Source of the DNA: Acetilactobacillus jinshanensis_A
GTDB taxonomy: Bacteria; Bacillota; Bacilli; Lactobacillales; Lactobacillaceae
NCBI GenBank assembly: GCA_043289735.1
Contig: CP171343.1
Location: 1,102,931 to 1,166,930 of the forward strand
Direction of reading: 5' to 3'
Length of the DNA: 64,000 nucleotides
Part shown: positions 63,984 through 64,000 of the stretch, piece after piece
How positions within the stretch are numbered: position 1 is the first letter of the stretch
Layout: the number at the start of each line of letters is the position of its first letter
Notes under the pieces: model-generated
Told to the model about the DNA's origin: nothing
The model's input: only the letters and a program-made list of their open reading frames with translations
Database searches by the model: none
Translations under genes and position numbers: made by a program

Positions 63984-64000
63984 TTGACGAATTATCAAAC
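63984..64000 (+). CDS. dnaA: chromosomal replication initiator DnaA, first codons only
   Basis: A TTG start at 63984 preceded by ggggga about 8 bases upstream, reading M-T-N-Y-Q. Only the position next to oriC and rpmH identifies it; the sequence is cut by the window edge. A TATAAA-like -10 lies about 35 bases upstream. Confidence 0.65.

Overview
The window is a low-to-moderate G+C Firmicutes chromosome, most likely an obligately heterofermentative member of the Lactobacillaceae. I infer this from a phosphoketolase (xfp), the oxidative route zwf plus gnd, a mannitol 2-dehydrogenase of the Leuconostoc/heterofermentative type, ROK fructokinase, sucrose hydrolase, two PepC aminopeptidases and the order yidC-rnpA-rpmH-oriC-dnaA. 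Species cannot be fixed by eye; a Fructilactobacillus-like organism is only a guess. Four N characters (about 46576-46582) show that this is draft sequence.

Layout. 1-15 kb: aldo-keto reductases, an RNase Y-like HD protein, small enzymes, phosphoketolase, a broken P-type ATPase with a universal stress protein, and a dicarboxylate/amino-acid symporter. 15.4-22 kb: a DUF975 remnant, ammonium transporter, two hsp20 genes under CIRCE-like operators, a CNNM/HlyC-type membrane protein and a split MFS exporter. 22-33.7 kb: zwf, two gnd paralogues separated by decayed genes, a SIR2-family remnant, then an amino-acid permease followed by a tandem duplication of a multicopper oxidase. 33.8-39.3 kb: a complete rRNA operon on the minus strand (16S, tRNA-Ile, tRNA-Ala, 23S, 5S) with promoters. 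39.4-45.2 kb: sucrose/fructose/mannitol genes. 45.3-57 kb: a broken lysozyme, a lipoprotein, a Zn/Mn ABC transporter, cardiolipin synthase, tandem PepC genes and a broken permease. 57-64 kb: the origin-proximal block lepB, mnmG, mnmE, jag, yidC, rnpA, rpmH, then oriC with DnaA boxes and the first bases of dnaA.

How the genes fit together. Sucrose hydrolase and fructokinase feed hexose phosphate into zwf, gnd and xfp. Mannitol dehydrogenase uses fructose as an electron sink to reoxidise NAD(P)H. Most genes left of oriC, including the rRNA operon, lie on the minus strand, co-directional with the left-moving replication fork. Two near-consensus parS sites support the origin-proximal position.

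The outstanding property is gene disruption. I count about 18 loci with frameshifts, in-frame stops or deletions in 64 kb. Several are unmistakably decayed (ATPase, SIR2, aminotransferase, DUF975, release-factor-like). Others carry a single lesion (hsp20, pepC2, jag, DUF1516, MFS, lysozyme) that could be either recent pseudogenisation or assembly error. I found no convincing intact novel multi-gene system. The most interesting signals are the four short-spacer CIRCE-like operators, the terminator hairpin abutting the gltP start, the tandem hairpins before the permease-oxidase cluster, and the two parS-like sites.
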